A DNA stretch of 64,000 nt from Methylomusa anaerophila (GTDB lineage: Bacteria; Bacillota; Negativicutes; Sporomusales; Sporomusaceae), in assembly GCF_003966895.1 (NCBI RefSeq), contig NZ_AP018449.1, positions 1,422,001-1,486,000 of the forward strand. Direction: 5' to 3'. Below the pieces are notes generated by a model, which saw only the letters and a list, made by a program, of their open reading frames with translations, did no database searches and was not told the DNA's origin. Below, piece after piece: positions 52,412-61,293 of this stretch (position 1 is the first letter of the stretch; each line of letters starts with the position of its first letter). Position numbers and translations under genes: made by a program.

Positions 52412-55351
52412 ATGGGAGCGGACATGACAGGAAACCGGCAGCTTATACTAAGTAACAGCCAGGTTGCATGGCTGGATGATCAGGACAAGGTATGGCGGGT
52501 GGACGAAGGAACGGTGGACATCTATGCCGTCACCGCTGCGGAAAGCCACCATTACCGGCAGCTTTTTCTAGCCCAGGCCGGGGAGGGGCGGCTGCTGTTC
52601 GGCTTGTCCCCGGAAACAGCCGGCGGTATCCGGCTGATGGCCATCGCTGTTAAGGCGGCGAAGCTTTGTGCGATGCCGCGGGCGGATTTGCTGCAAACAG
52701 CCCGGGAAGCCGGCGAATGTAAGCCGGAGGAGATATTGCCCGCCATTGAAGCATGGTTGGAAGCGCTGCTGGCCGGACCGGAACCACCGGCCGGTCCGAC
52801 AGCTTTTTCCCTGCTGTCGCCGGGAGAAACCCTGTCTTTGCCGGCGGGGCAGGCGGTCAGAACAGGCCGGGACATAACCTGGGCGCGTGCCGTGTCGGGA
52901 GAAATAAGCCTCGGCGCCAGGCCGGAGGATGGCCTGGCGCCGGATATGGCGATTCCGCTGGTTAAGGAGACCTGGCTGGTGGCGAACAGCGAGGCCGTAA
53001 TACAGGGGCTGACCACGGCAGATATTTTCGTTCCGGCGCAAATGGAGAATCCACAGCGGTTCTGGCAGCCCTTGGACCGCTGTCAGCAATTGTTTGCGAC
53101 CTTGATGGCCGGCTGGTTTACTGGTGAAGACCGGCGCGACGGCGAACGGCTGGCGGCAAGAGGGCGGCTGAAGGAGCAGTTGCTGTATGGCGCCGCCAAT
53201 CATCTGCTGCGTACCGATATGCCGGATTTGCCTCCGGCGGCGGTGCCAGACGGCCCGTATTCACCGTTATTAATGGTGGTGAGAGCGGCGGCCGGCCATC
53301 TGGGCATTGCGGAGCGGCAGGTGCGCCTGCCGGCCGGAGCGGATCCGCTGAGGCAGGATCCGGCCCTGCTCCGCAGTGTGGCCCGGCTGGCCGGAATACA
53401 GGTGCGTCAGGTATGCCTGGAACCGGGCTGGCAGCAGCGGGACAATGGCCCGCTCATCGCTTTCCGGGGACCGGACCGGCATCTGGTGACGTTATTGCCG
53501 GTGTCGCCGCGCAAATACCGCCTGTTTGATCCCGGCCAGGCGGAGATGGTAATGATCGAAGACGGAACAGGCCTCGGGATTGAGCCGCTTGCGTATATCC
53601 TATATGCCGGGTTGCCCGGCAGAGCGCGAAGTTTGCCCGACTTGCTGAATTTCATGCTCGGGAAGTGCTGGTCCGGCGATGGCTGGAGTATTGTTCTGAT
53701 CAGTATGCTGGCCGGTCTTATTCCGGTGCTGACCCCGTTTATTACGCAGACGATTTTTGAACATATCATTCCGATTAACGACCGCCAGGGCCTGGTGATG
53801 GTGGTGCAGGTCATGCTGGTAGCCGCTTTTGCCACGGCCGGTGTTTCTTTTGCCCGGAGTGTCGCTTTTCTGCGGTTGAAAAGCCGGTCGCAGTTGGTTG
53901 CCGAGGCTGCTTTGTGGCTGCGGCTGCTGGCTTTGCCTGCCGGCTTTTTCCGGCGTTATGAGGCCGGCGATTTAGCTCAGCGCATGCATAGTGTCACGCA
54001 AATATTCACGCTGCTCTCCAATTCAACCGTGTCGGCCCTGTTCAATGCGCTTTTTTCCTTTTGGAGCCTGCTGGCCATGCTGTATTACAGTTGGAAGCTG
54101 ACCTTTATGGCCGGGGCGGTGTGGATCGGTTATCTTGGTGTGGCTATTTTTCTCCAATGGCGCATGGTGGCGGCCAAGCGCCGGATGATGGAAGCAATGG
54201 GCGAAACGGCCGGTCAAGTGCTCCAGATCTTTAACGGCTTAAGCAAGTTCCGTATTCAGGGGGCGGAAGCCCAGGCGTTTTATTTATGGTCCCGGAAATT
54301 CGGCGAACAATGGAAATGGAACAGGGAGTTTCGCTGGAAGGCCAATTGGCTGGAACTCGTTAATACGCTGCAGCCGTTGCTGCTGACCATGCTGATTTTC
54401 TGGCTGACAATGGACTGGCTGGAACAAGGGGCCGGGACGCAGACACCGTTCATCACCTTGCCGCAATTTATGGCCTTCAATGCGGCACTGACCGGCTTTA
54501 GCGCCACCATAACGGGACTGATGGTATTGAGCGTGAATTTGCTTGAAATCGTGCCCCAGTTGGAACGGCTGCGTCCCATCCTGGAAGCTGAACCCGAAGT
54601 AACCGAGGATAAGGCCGAGGTCGGCGCGTTAAGCGGCAGGGTCGAAATCAGCAACGTGTCTTTTCGTTACGGTCCTGATCTGCCGCCGATATTACGTAAT
54701 GTGTCCATGAATATTCGCCCGGGGCAATTTGCCGCCATTGTGGGGTCTTCCGGCAGCGGCAAATCTACCTTGCTGCGCCTCCTGCTGGGGTTTGAGAAAC
54801 CGGAGACAGGGTCCATTTACTATGACGGACAGGAATTGGCGGAGGTGAATATTACCTCCGTACGGACACAAATGGGGGTAGTGCTGCAAAACGGGCAGTT
54901 GATGGCCGGTGATATCCTCACCAATATTATCGGCTCGCTGCCGCTGACCATTGATGACGCATGGGAAGCGGCGGAAATGGTGGGATTGGCTGAGGATATT
55001 CGCGCTATGCCCATGGGTATGCATACCCTGATCAGCGAGGGGGCTTCCAATATTTCCGGCGGACAGCGGCAACGGATTCTAATCGCCCGTTCCGTTGTCC
55101 ACCGTCCGCGAATTATTGTGTTCGATGAGGCTACCAGCGCGCTCGACAACAAGACCCAGCGAATGGTGACCGAAAGCCTGGACCGGATGCACGCCACCCG
55201 CATCGTGGTGGCGCACCGGCTGAGCACGGTAATGAATGCCGATGTTATCTATGTATTGGATAAGGGCGAGATCGTGGAGAGCGGGACTTATGCCGAATTG
55301 ATGGCGGAAAAAGGCTTATTTGCCACGCTGGCTTACCGGCAGATGGCGTAG
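52412..55351 (+). CDS. NHLM bacteriocin system ABC transporter, ATPase/permease without active peptidase
   Basis: 979 aa. A long N-terminal region (about 1-400) contains a divergent domain and a degenerate peptidase-like part (LAGIQVRQVCLEPGW, FRGPDRHLVTLLP). It is followed by six membrane helices and an ATPase with Walker A GSSGSGKST near 780, signature NISGGQRQRILIARS and Walker B IIVFDEATSAL. This is the second NHLM ABC protein that always accompanies the first; its separate task is not established. Start ATG after GGGGAGGAGGT. Confidence 0.9.
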   Translation: MGADMTGNRQLILSNSQVAWLDDQDKVWRVDEGTVDIYAVTAAESHHYRQLFLAQAGEGRLLFGLSPETAGGIRLMAIAVKAAKLCAMPRADLLQTAREAGECKPEEILPAIEAWLEALLAGPEPPAGPTAFSLLSPGETLSLPAGQAVRTGRDITWARAVSGEISLGARPEDGLAPDMAIPLVKETWLVANSEAVIQGLTTADIFVPAQMENPQRFWQPLDRCQQLFATLMAGWFTGEDRRDGERLAARGRLKEQLLYGAANHLLRTDMPDLPPAAVPDGPYSPLLMVVRAAAGHLGIAERQVRLPAGADPLRQDPALLRSVARLAGIQVRQVCLEPGWQQRDNGPLIAFRGPDRHLVTLLPVSPRKYRLFDPGQAEMVMIEDGTGLGIEPLAYILYAGLPGRARSLPDLLNFMLGKCWSGDGWSIVLISMLAGLIPVLTPFITQTIFEHIIPINDRQGLVMVVQVMLVAAFATAGVSFARSVAFLRLKSRSQLVAEAALWLRLLALPAGFFRRYEAGDLAQRMHSVTQIFTLLSNSTVSALFNALFSFWSLLAMLYYSWKLTFMAGAVWIGYLGVAIFLQWRMVAAKRRMMEAMGETAGQVLQIFNGLSKFRIQGAEAQAFYLWSRKFGEQWKWNREFRWKANWLELVNTLQPLLLTMLIFWLTMDWLEQGAGTQTPFITLPQFMAFNAALTGFSATITGLMVLSVNLLEIVPQLERLRPILEAEPEVTEDKAEVGALSGRVEISNVSFRYGPDLPPILRNVSMNIRPGQFAAIVGSSGSGKSTLLRLLLGFEKPETGSIYYDGQELAEVNITSVRTQMGVVLQNGQLMAGDILTNIIGSLPLTIDDAWEAAEMVGLAEDIRAMPMGMHTLISEGASNISGGQRQRILIARSVVHRPRIIVFDEATSALDNKTQRMVTESLDRMHATRIVVAHRLSTVMNADVIYVLDKGEIVESGTYAELMAEKGLFATLAYRQMA

Positions 55352-55381
55352 CTGGAAGGCGCGAAGCTCAAATATGTAGAC

Positions 55382-55414
55382 AAAAAGGAACTTCCCTGAT
55401 GGAGTTCCTTTTTG
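55382..55414. terminator. Terminator between the RiPP operon and the regulator gene
   Basis: AAAAAGGAACT / AGTTCCTTTTT stem, symmetrical A/T tracts, placed between convergent genes. Confidence 0.9.
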
Positions 55415-55445
55415 GTTGCGGATTTATACTCCGCCGTTATAAAAA

Positions 55446-58400
55446 CTAAAGTATGGTATGTCCGTGGTAGCTCAGGGCGGTACAGCGCCGCCGCAGTTCC
55501 GTGGCCTTGGCCCTTTCCCCTGCGGCCCGGTAACTTGCCAGCAGGGTTTGGGCTGCCGCCAGAAAGCTGTCCTCGTAGGCCAGCCTGGTACTTTCAGCCC
55601 ACAGTGTCTCCATATCATCCAGATACCGGCCGGTATAACAGTCAACTACTTTTTGGGCAGTTGCGGGTTCGGGCCGTTGCCGGAATTCTTCCGTTGCCTG
55701 CCGGAACAGGTCGAGATCGCAGATGATTTCTTCCCTATTCAGGCGATATAAGCCGTTTTCATGCAAAACGGGATTTGCTGCTCCCAGGCTTTCGAAAGCT
55801 CGCCGGATTTCACCCCGGCGGGTGTGGAACAGGTTGACGGCATCAGCCTCGCTATTTTCCCATATGTCTCGGCAGACTTGCTCCCGGGTAACTCCCTTGC
55901 GGTGTTCCATTAAGTAGGCCAGAAGTTCCCGCGCCTTTTGCGTGCGGATTTTAACCCGGTTTTTCCTGTTGTGGGCGGGGGCGATATAGAAAGCGCCCAG
56001 AGTATGCATATAAACCCGTTCTATTGTATATCCGCCATAGGACAGCATTTCCTGAGTAAACTCGGGATTGATGCCGCAATCTGCGGCCAGCTTGAGGACC
56101 GGGGCGAAGAGGGGCTTGAAGCGGATGTAATAGCGGTGATCGTATTGCTGGGAAAGCGCCAAAAAGCGCTGGGTGTATTCTTTGGCTGTGACTATATTCC
56201 CTTCCCGCAGGTAAATCGCTGCCAGCCTTCCATAAGCGACAGTAGGGTAAGCATAGCTGCCGATGTCTTCACCAATCCGGATGGCTTCGTGGAGAAAGTG
56301 CTTGCATTGCTCGCTGTCCAGATGCAGTGTGTCCAAGGCATTGGCCATACGCCCATAGGCCATAATTTGGAAAAAGGGGGTTGTCCCTTTTAAGAGAGTA
56401 AGAATTTCGCTGATAATGTGACCGGCCTTTTCCGGCTGTGTCAGCAGTCCGGCGCAAAGCGCCCATATTTTTATGAATAGGTAATGATCGCGGGTGCTGC
56501 GGTTCAGAACGGCATATTCCTTCGCCAGGCTGAGATACCGGTCAATAATGGAGAAATCGAAGGGCAGGCCGCAGTAACATTTCAAAAGCTCTTCCGAATG
56601 GAGGATCTCCACACGAGAGAGGTAGTGGATACTATAATCTTCGTAAAGTTCCAGTTGTTTCAGACGCGTCAGTTCCGTGTCCAGCAAGGGCAGCACCTTT
56701 TCTTCCCGTCCGGTAACCTGATAAGCCTTGGCCGCATAGGCGCCTACGCTGTGGCGCAGCAGCCAGTCCCGTTCTTCCTGGGGGATGGAGAGGGATTTTT
56801 CATAAGCTTTCAGACAATTTTTGAAATCGCCACAGTAAAAATAAATGGCGGTTAAATAGCGTTCAAACCATGCCTTCACTCCGACCGCTCCCGTGCTCAG
56901 ACATTGATCCATCATAGTCATGGTCAGTTCCATTGCCTCGGAGAGCCGGGAGGTCATGGTAAGATTGTAGATTTTTTCGATGACCACAGCATACCAATCC
57001 TGCATGGGGGCGTCCGGCGGCAACGGCAGCAGGGAGTCAAGGCAGCGGGTGCTTTCCTCGAACGAGACCTTGTTGCGCAGTACTCTGGCTATATGGGTCA
57101 TAGCGTACCGGTAGAGGGTTTGATCATCGTCGCTTAAATGGGGGATTGCAGCGCGTAAATATTTTTCCGCCTGATGAAAATCTCCCAGATTAGATAAAAT
57201 CATGCCTTTGGCCAGCATGACCCGGGGAGATAAATCGGCGGCGCGTTCTTCCAGAAAGTCAAGGTATTTTTTCAGGCTGCGGATGCGGTTCCGGGCAAAC
57301 GGCAGGGCCAAGATGGCGCCGATGCAATTCTGAATCGCCCTGCCGTCCTCCAAAAGCAAGGCATACTCGGCGGCCTGAGCGTAATCTCCTTCTTCGTAAG
57401 AAAGAGCCAGGGCTCGCTTTAGGGTTTCCTTGTACAGTCCCTCGCTAATTTGCCGCAGAAAAGCCCGGAATAAGACGTGGTGGCGATAAGCCGAGGCAGA
57501 ATGGCGTACTGTGAAGATGTTGTGCTGGACAAGGTTCTCCAATATTTCCCGGCTATTGCCAATGCCAAGGAGGGTATCGCAGAAGGCGGGCTCCAGCACA
57601 GGCAGACCGGAGGCGGCCTTCAAAAAAAACTGGACCTCTGCGGGCAACTGCAGGATGATCTCATTTAAGAGATAGCGGTAGAGGTCTTGTTCGGCGTAGA
57701 GTCTCGATACAGGAAGGGTCCGGCTGCCTTTTGCGGCCAGACGGTAGGATTGGAGGGCTAACGTCCAGCCTTCGGTGGCCTCGTAAATATCTTCATCAAA
57801 AAAACCTAAAAGATGCTCAGCCTCTTCCCGGCTGAAACATAAATCCTGTTTGTTAAATTCAGCCATTCCGCCAGTCAGCTTCAACGGGAGAAGCCCATCC
57901 CACGGGGCATGGCGGCTGGCTATGATCAGGGAGAGGGTGGAAGGGCAAGCCACTGCCCACGCAGTAAGCAAGGCGGTTATGGTATGGTTATGAATCACAT
58001 GAACATCATCCATCAGGATCGACAATCTTCGCTGCCCGATTGCTTCCAACAGGGCGGGCAACAGGAGGGCTGTGAAGCGCTCGCTTAGGGCAAAAGGGAT
58101 ATAGTCTGCGGCGTAAAACTCAAAGCTTCCCAGCTTCTTCCGGATGGACGACTCCAGATGGCCCAGAAAATACGGTATATCACTGTCCCTGTCATCCAGG
58201 GAAAGCCAGACCACATCATTCCGGTTCTGGGCGTATTGCAGCATCAGGATGGTTTTTCCATATCCCGCCCCGGCATGAATATAGGTGAGTTTGCTGCCGG
58301 GAGGGCAAATATTCTCCACCAGGCGGGAACGGAAAATGATTCCGTCGCCTGGGGCTAAAAGCGGAAGGTCCTTCTTTTGCTTCAGGTAACCGCCTGATTT

Positions 58401-58559
58401 AACTCTGGCATCGTCCGGTTTGGTTGCTGTTTTAGGAATCAGCCACGTCCAGCCATGGCGCTCCGCACCTTTGATCCTGCCTTTCTGGCAGAGGGTGTGG
58501 ACCCGGCGCTGAGAGATTCCCCACTTTGCTGCGGCTTCTTTGGGAGTGATATATTGCAC
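55446..58559 (-). CDS. STAND-type transcriptional regulator (MalT-like) with BTAD domain
   Basis: 1037 aa. The N-terminal 45 residues are an excisionase/MerR-like DNA-binding fold (TPKEAAAKWGISQRRVHTLCQKGRIKGAERHG). A NTPase domain follows with P-loop AGAGYGKT (residues 96-103) and Walker B LSILMDDVHVI. The middle is helical TPR-like repeats (about 420-850). The C-terminus has an OmpR-like winged helix (KARELLAYLMEHRKGVTREQVCRDIWENSE) and a bacterial transcriptional activation domain. It probably senses a signal by its TPR region and activates the RiPP operon. GTG start after GGAGGAGGATAAAG. Convergent with the operon. Confidence 0.85.
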   Translation of the reverse strand: MQYITPKEAAAKWGISQRRVHTLCQKGRIKGAERHGWTWLIPKTATKPDDARVKSGGYLKQKKDLPLLAPGDGIIFRSRLVENICPPGSKLTYIHAGAGYGKTILMLQYAQNRNDVVWLSLDDRDSDIPYFLGHLESSIRKKLGSFEFYAADYIPFALSERFTALLLPALLEAIGQRRLSILMDDVHVIHNHTITALLTAWAVACPSTLSLIIASRHAPWDGLLPLKLTGGMAEFNKQDLCFSREEAEHLLGFFDEDIYEATEGWTLALQSYRLAAKGSRTLPVSRLYAEQDLYRYLLNEIILQLPAEVQFFLKAASGLPVLEPAFCDTLLGIGNSREILENLVQHNIFTVRHSASAYRHHVLFRAFLRQISEGLYKETLKRALALSYEEGDYAQAAEYALLLEDGRAIQNCIGAILALPFARNRIRSLKKYLDFLEERAADLSPRVMLAKGMILSNLGDFHQAEKYLRAAIPHLSDDDQTLYRYAMTHIARVLRNKVSFEESTRCLDSLLPLPPDAPMQDWYAVVIEKIYNLTMTSRLSEAMELTMTMMDQCLSTGAVGVKAWFERYLTAIYFYCGDFKNCLKAYEKSLSIPQEERDWLLRHSVGAYAAKAYQVTGREEKVLPLLDTELTRLKQLELYEDYSIHYLSRVEILHSEELLKCYCGLPFDFSIIDRYLSLAKEYAVLNRSTRDHYLFIKIWALCAGLLTQPEKAGHIISEILTLLKGTTPFFQIMAYGRMANALDTLHLDSEQCKHFLHEAIRIGEDIGSYAYPTVAYGRLAAIYLREGNIVTAKEYTQRFLALSQQYDHRYYIRFKPLFAPVLKLAADCGINPEFTQEMLSYGGYTIERVYMHTLGAFYIAPAHNRKNRVKIRTQKARELLAYLMEHRKGVTREQVCRDIWENSEADAVNLFHTRRGEIRRAFESLGAANPVLHENGLYRLNREEIICDLDLFRQATEEFRQRPEPATAQKVVDCYTGRYLDDMETLWAESTRLAYEDSFLAAAQTLLASYRAAGERAKATELRRRCTALSYHGHTIL

Positions 58560-58852
58560 CTTTATCCTCCTCCACGACCTGTGCGACCGTCTTCAATGCT
58601 AATTATTTTCTTTCATTATAAGCGAACTTTCGAACAATATCGAGCTGAACTTACAGAATGTGAGACAAATTTCCCCTTTTATGGCTTGCAAATGCATGAA
58701 TGAGTCGAACCATAGGATAAATTGTCGAAAATGGTGGCTGGCGGCAGTTTTGGTGGTAGGCGGCTTTCTATAATCAATATAGTGCAGTAAGGTTCTTTCT
58801 GTGGCAAAGACAGAAGGACAAGCCGGTGTATTGGTCGGGAGGCGGGTTATGG

Positions 58853-59413
58853 ATGACGACGGTCAGGCTGACGCAAATGGAGGAAGAGGCATGGAGTAAG
58901 TCGGATGATGAGCGGTTTTTTGGCGAAATCTACAGAGAGTACTTTCCACGGATATACAATTATGTCCTTTATCGCGTGAACAACCACCATGACGCAGATG
59001 ATTTGAGCAATGAGATCTTCGTCAAAATTTTTACCAGCCTGAACCGCTATCAGGCGGAAAAGGCTTCCCTGCCGGTATGGATCTTCAGTATAGCCCGCAA
59101 CTCGGTAATTGATCATTATCGACGAGGCCTGCAGCCAGCCACATCTTTAGATGTAATTTCCGACCTCTCCGATTCCCGGCCAGGGCCTGACGACACGGTG
59201 GCCTCCCGTGAGCTGTGGCAGCATTTGCGGGAAGCTTTGGCCTCTTTATCCCAACGGGAACGGGAAATTATTGCGCTTAAGTTCTGGAGCGGTTTTTCCA
59301 ACAGGGAGATTGCCGGAGTTATCGGCATCAGCGAAAGCAATACGGGCGTTACCCTGTTCCGGGCCATGCGGCGGCTTCGCCTGATTTTGGAAAGCCAGGG
59401 GGTTGAATATTGA
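58853..59413 (+). CDS. ECF-type sigma factor
   Basis: 186 aa. Region 2 (FFGEIYREYFPRIYNYVLYRVNNHHDADDLSNEIFVKIF, PVWIFSIARNSVIDHYRRG) and region 4 (LREALASLSQREREIIALKFWSGFSNREIAGVIGISESNTGVTLFRAMRRL) are typical of group 4 sigma factors. ATG 58853 follows GGGAGGCGGG; the upstream GTG is not supported. It overlaps the next gene by one base (TGATG), a sign of sigma/regulator pairing. It reads divergently from the STAND regulator and may drive part of the island. Confidence 0.9.
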   Translation: MTTVRLTQMEEEAWSKSDDERFFGEIYREYFPRIYNYVLYRVNNHHDADDLSNEIFVKIFTSLNRYQAEKASLPVWIFSIARNSVIDHYRRGLQPATSLDVISDLSDSRPGPDDTVASRELWQHLREALASLSQREREIIALKFWSGFSNREIAGVIGISESNTGVTLFRAMRRLRLILESQGVEY

Positions 59414-59784
59414 TGACGGAACGGACTAAGGCCGAACTGTACCTGACCTATCTGGACCGGATCCTGGCCGGGGAAAAAGATATCGAGCCGGTAGAGGACG
59501 GCGAGATAGCCGAGCTCATCAGGCTGGCCCAAACCATGATTGCTGCAGATTTCAGCAGTAAAAGCAAAATCAGGGAGATATTGCGAAAACAACTTCTGGG
59601 CAGGCTGTCGCCGGAAGATAAAGCCATCCTGGCTGTTATGGCTAACGACGGCAGGAAAGAAGGAGAACTGCTGGAAGAGGAGCTGAACTTTGTAACCGCC
59701 GCAGGGCAGGGAGTGGGAAACATTTGCCCCCGCTGTGGGGCAAATATGGGCTGGGTGCAAAGGAAATGCCCGTTCTGCCGATAA
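59413..59784 (+). CDS. Small zinc-ribbon protein, possible anti-sigma partner
   Basis: 123 aa, soluble, helical, ending in a zinc ribbon CPRCGANMGWVQRKCPFC. No membrane helix. Translational coupling to the sigma gene suggests it controls that sigma factor, although it is not a classical zinc anti-sigma (no HxxxCxxC motif). Function is inferred from position only. Confidence 0.6.
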   Translation: MTERTKAELYLTYLDRILAGEKDIEPVEDGEIAELIRLAQTMIAADFSSKSKIREILRKQLLGRLSPEDKAILAVMANDGRKEGELLEEELNFVTAAGQGVGNICPRCGANMGWVQRKCPFCR

Positions 59785-59809
59785 GTAATCCCGGGGGTTA
59801 TGCCTAGAC

Positions 59810-59858
59810 TTGACTACGAATCAAAAGGTCGCAGGTTCGAATCCTGCCGGGGCCGCCG
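59810..59858 (+). pseudogene. 3' fragment of tRNA-Arg(ACG), right attachment repeat
   Basis: Runs from the 5' side of the anticodon arm (TTGACTACGAATCAAAAGGT) through the T arm to GGGGCCGCC. It lacks the D arm, 5' acceptor strand and CCA. 43 nt are identical to 40600-40642. Confidence 0.85.
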
Positions 59859-60051
59859 TATGTATTTAAAGGGTTTGCGAGGTTTCTCGTAAAGAGTCGA
59901 GGCTGATCGTTATTCAAAGCATCAAGTTGAAGAAGTTATTGCGACTATTGCGAGTTGGGAAAATCCCGCAAAAGTGAAGATGCTTGAAAGATATCACAGA
60001 GTTTTAATTGTATTGTATGGTATCATTCGGTAATTTGAGTTTAACATTTGA

Positions 60052-60100
60052 GTAAAAATTACTCACATTATATTAACGTGAGTAATTTTTACTTTTTTTT
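60052..60100 (+). terminator. 15-bp inverted repeat followed by a T tract
   Basis: GTAAAAATTACTCAC / GTGAGTAATTTTTAC with an 11-nt loop and eight T after it. It may be a terminator for transcripts leaving the island. The GTAATTAC-like half sites could also serve as an operator for fic. Confidence 0.6.
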
Positions 60101-60112
60101 ACCCGTATTATA

Positions 60113-60141
60113 TTGATATAGGAAGTAATTACCCATATAAT
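60113..60141 (+). promoter_or_regulatory. Promoter for the fic gene
   Basis: TTGATA (60113-60118), 17-bp spacer, TATAAT (60136-60141), 20 bp before the start codon. Confidence 0.7.
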
Positions 60142-60161
60142 GGAATGGAAGGGGCGATACG

Positions 60162-61235
60162 ATGCAAGATAGCATGTTAAAATGTTTACCGCCTGATATT
60201 GACCTTGAGACTAAAAAAGTTCTAAAACAGCTTGCCAGATCACATAGAGCACTGGCGGAGTTAAAAGGTTTTGCCGATACGATGCCGAATAAGAACATTT
60301 TGCTCAATGCAGTGACCACCAATGAGGCGAAGGATAGTTCCGAAATAGAAAATATCATAACCACTCACGACGAATTGTTTAAGGCTATGTCCCAAGCAAA
60401 TTATCATAACCCCGCGGCCAAGGAAGTTGTAAACTATCGGACGGCTCTCTGGAAGGGGTATGAGCTCGTCAAAGCCAAAAAAATGATGACCACGAATATG
60501 ATTGTTGAAATTCAACAAGACATTGAGAAAAATCGGGCCGGTATCAGAAAGTTACCGGGAACGGTTTTGCAAAACCAGACGACGGGTGAAGTGATTTATA
60601 CACCACCCAGTAGTGAACAAGAAATTCTTGCCCTCATGTCAAACCTGGAAAGATATATAAATGATGATTATGATACGATTGACCCGCTGATAAAGTTGGC
60701 AGTAATTCATTACCAGTTTGAATCGATCCACCCGTTTTATGATGGGAATGGACGCACCGGAAGAATCATAAATGTTTTATACCTGGTTCTTAAAGAACTG
60801 TTAGATAGTCCCATTCTATATCTTAGTAAATACATCATACGCAACAAAAGCGCCTATTATCGGCTGCTACAGGAAGTGCGGACGAAAGAGGCTTGGGAGG
60901 AATGGGTTCTTTTTATCCTGGATGGCATTGAACAAACCGCCGAAGAGACATTGCTATTGGTGAAAAAAATTAATGCAGTGGTGGACAAGACTGCAGAAGA
61001 CATAAAAAATACGCTGCCACGGGTTTATTCAAAAGAATTGGTGGAGCTGTTATTTTATGAGTTTTATACCAAAACCGCCTACATTGAAGCAGGTCTCGGC
61101 GTTTCGCGCAAGACAGCGGCCGGTTATTTGTCGGCTCTAGAAGAAACTGGCTTCCTTGTATCGCAGAAAATTGGCAAGGAGCGAATTTATCTCAACAAGC
61201 AATTATTTGAGGTGGTTCAGGCGGCAGGGGCCTAA
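60162..61235 (+). CDS. Fic family protein (class II AMP-transferase)
   Basis: 357 aa. The N-terminal region contains the inhibitory helix motif SSEIENI near residue 60. The Fic core has HPFYDGNGRTGR near 195 with catalytic His and the phosphate-binding loop. The C-terminus is a winged-helix module (YIEAGLGVSRKTAAGYLSALEETGFLVSQKIG), so DNA binding or autoregulation is plausible. Fic enzymes AMPylate protein targets and are held inactive by the inhibitory Glu. Target unknown. Start ATG after GGAAGGGG. Confidence 0.9.
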   Translation: MQDSMLKCLPPDIDLETKKVLKQLARSHRALAELKGFADTMPNKNILLNAVTTNEAKDSSEIENIITTHDELFKAMSQANYHNPAAKEVVNYRTALWKGYELVKAKKMMTTNMIVEIQQDIEKNRAGIRKLPGTVLQNQTTGEVIYTPPSSEQEILALMSNLERYINDDYDTIDPLIKLAVIHYQFESIHPFYDGNGRTGRIINVLYLVLKELLDSPILYLSKYIIRNKSAYYRLLQEVRTKEAWEEWVLFILDGIEQTAEETLLLVKKINAVVDKTAEDIKNTLPRVYSKELVELLFYEFYTKTAYIEAGLGVSRKTAAGYLSALEETGFLVSQKIGKERIYLNKQLFEVVQAAGA

Positions 61236-61293
61236 AAGGTGCCTAGGCTGTGACGCCAAAGTTCAGGGATAATTCTATGGTTTGAGGTGACGT

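Larger units (their letters stand above)
40600..59858. mobile_element. Putative 19.2-kb genomic island at tRNA-Arg(ACG)
   Basis: Flanking direct repeats 40600-40642 and 59810-59852 are identical over 43 nt and cover the 3' half of tRNA-Arg from the anticodon arm on. This is the classic footprint of a tyrosine-recombinase island. Similarity continues weakly into the downstream terminator on both sides. Contents are accessory (SDR/AraC/EamA block, RiPP cluster, regulators) plus gene remnants. No integrase is found inside, so the island may be fixed or trimmed. Confidence 0.65.
59785..60161. other. 377-bp junction: island right end, decayed coding trace, promoter
   Basis: Contains the tRNA-Arg 3' fragment (59810-59858). 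A short open stretch of about 45 codons ends at 60032 (KHQVEEVIATIASWENPAKV) and looks like a gene tail without a start. A 15-bp inverted repeat (60052-60092) and the fic promoter (60113-60141) follow. Confidence 0.5.

Noticed and set aside
55412-58703. Several plus-strand frames opposite the 1037-aa regulator
   Set aside because: All are shadows of the long minus-strand gene, which has domain motifs throughout.
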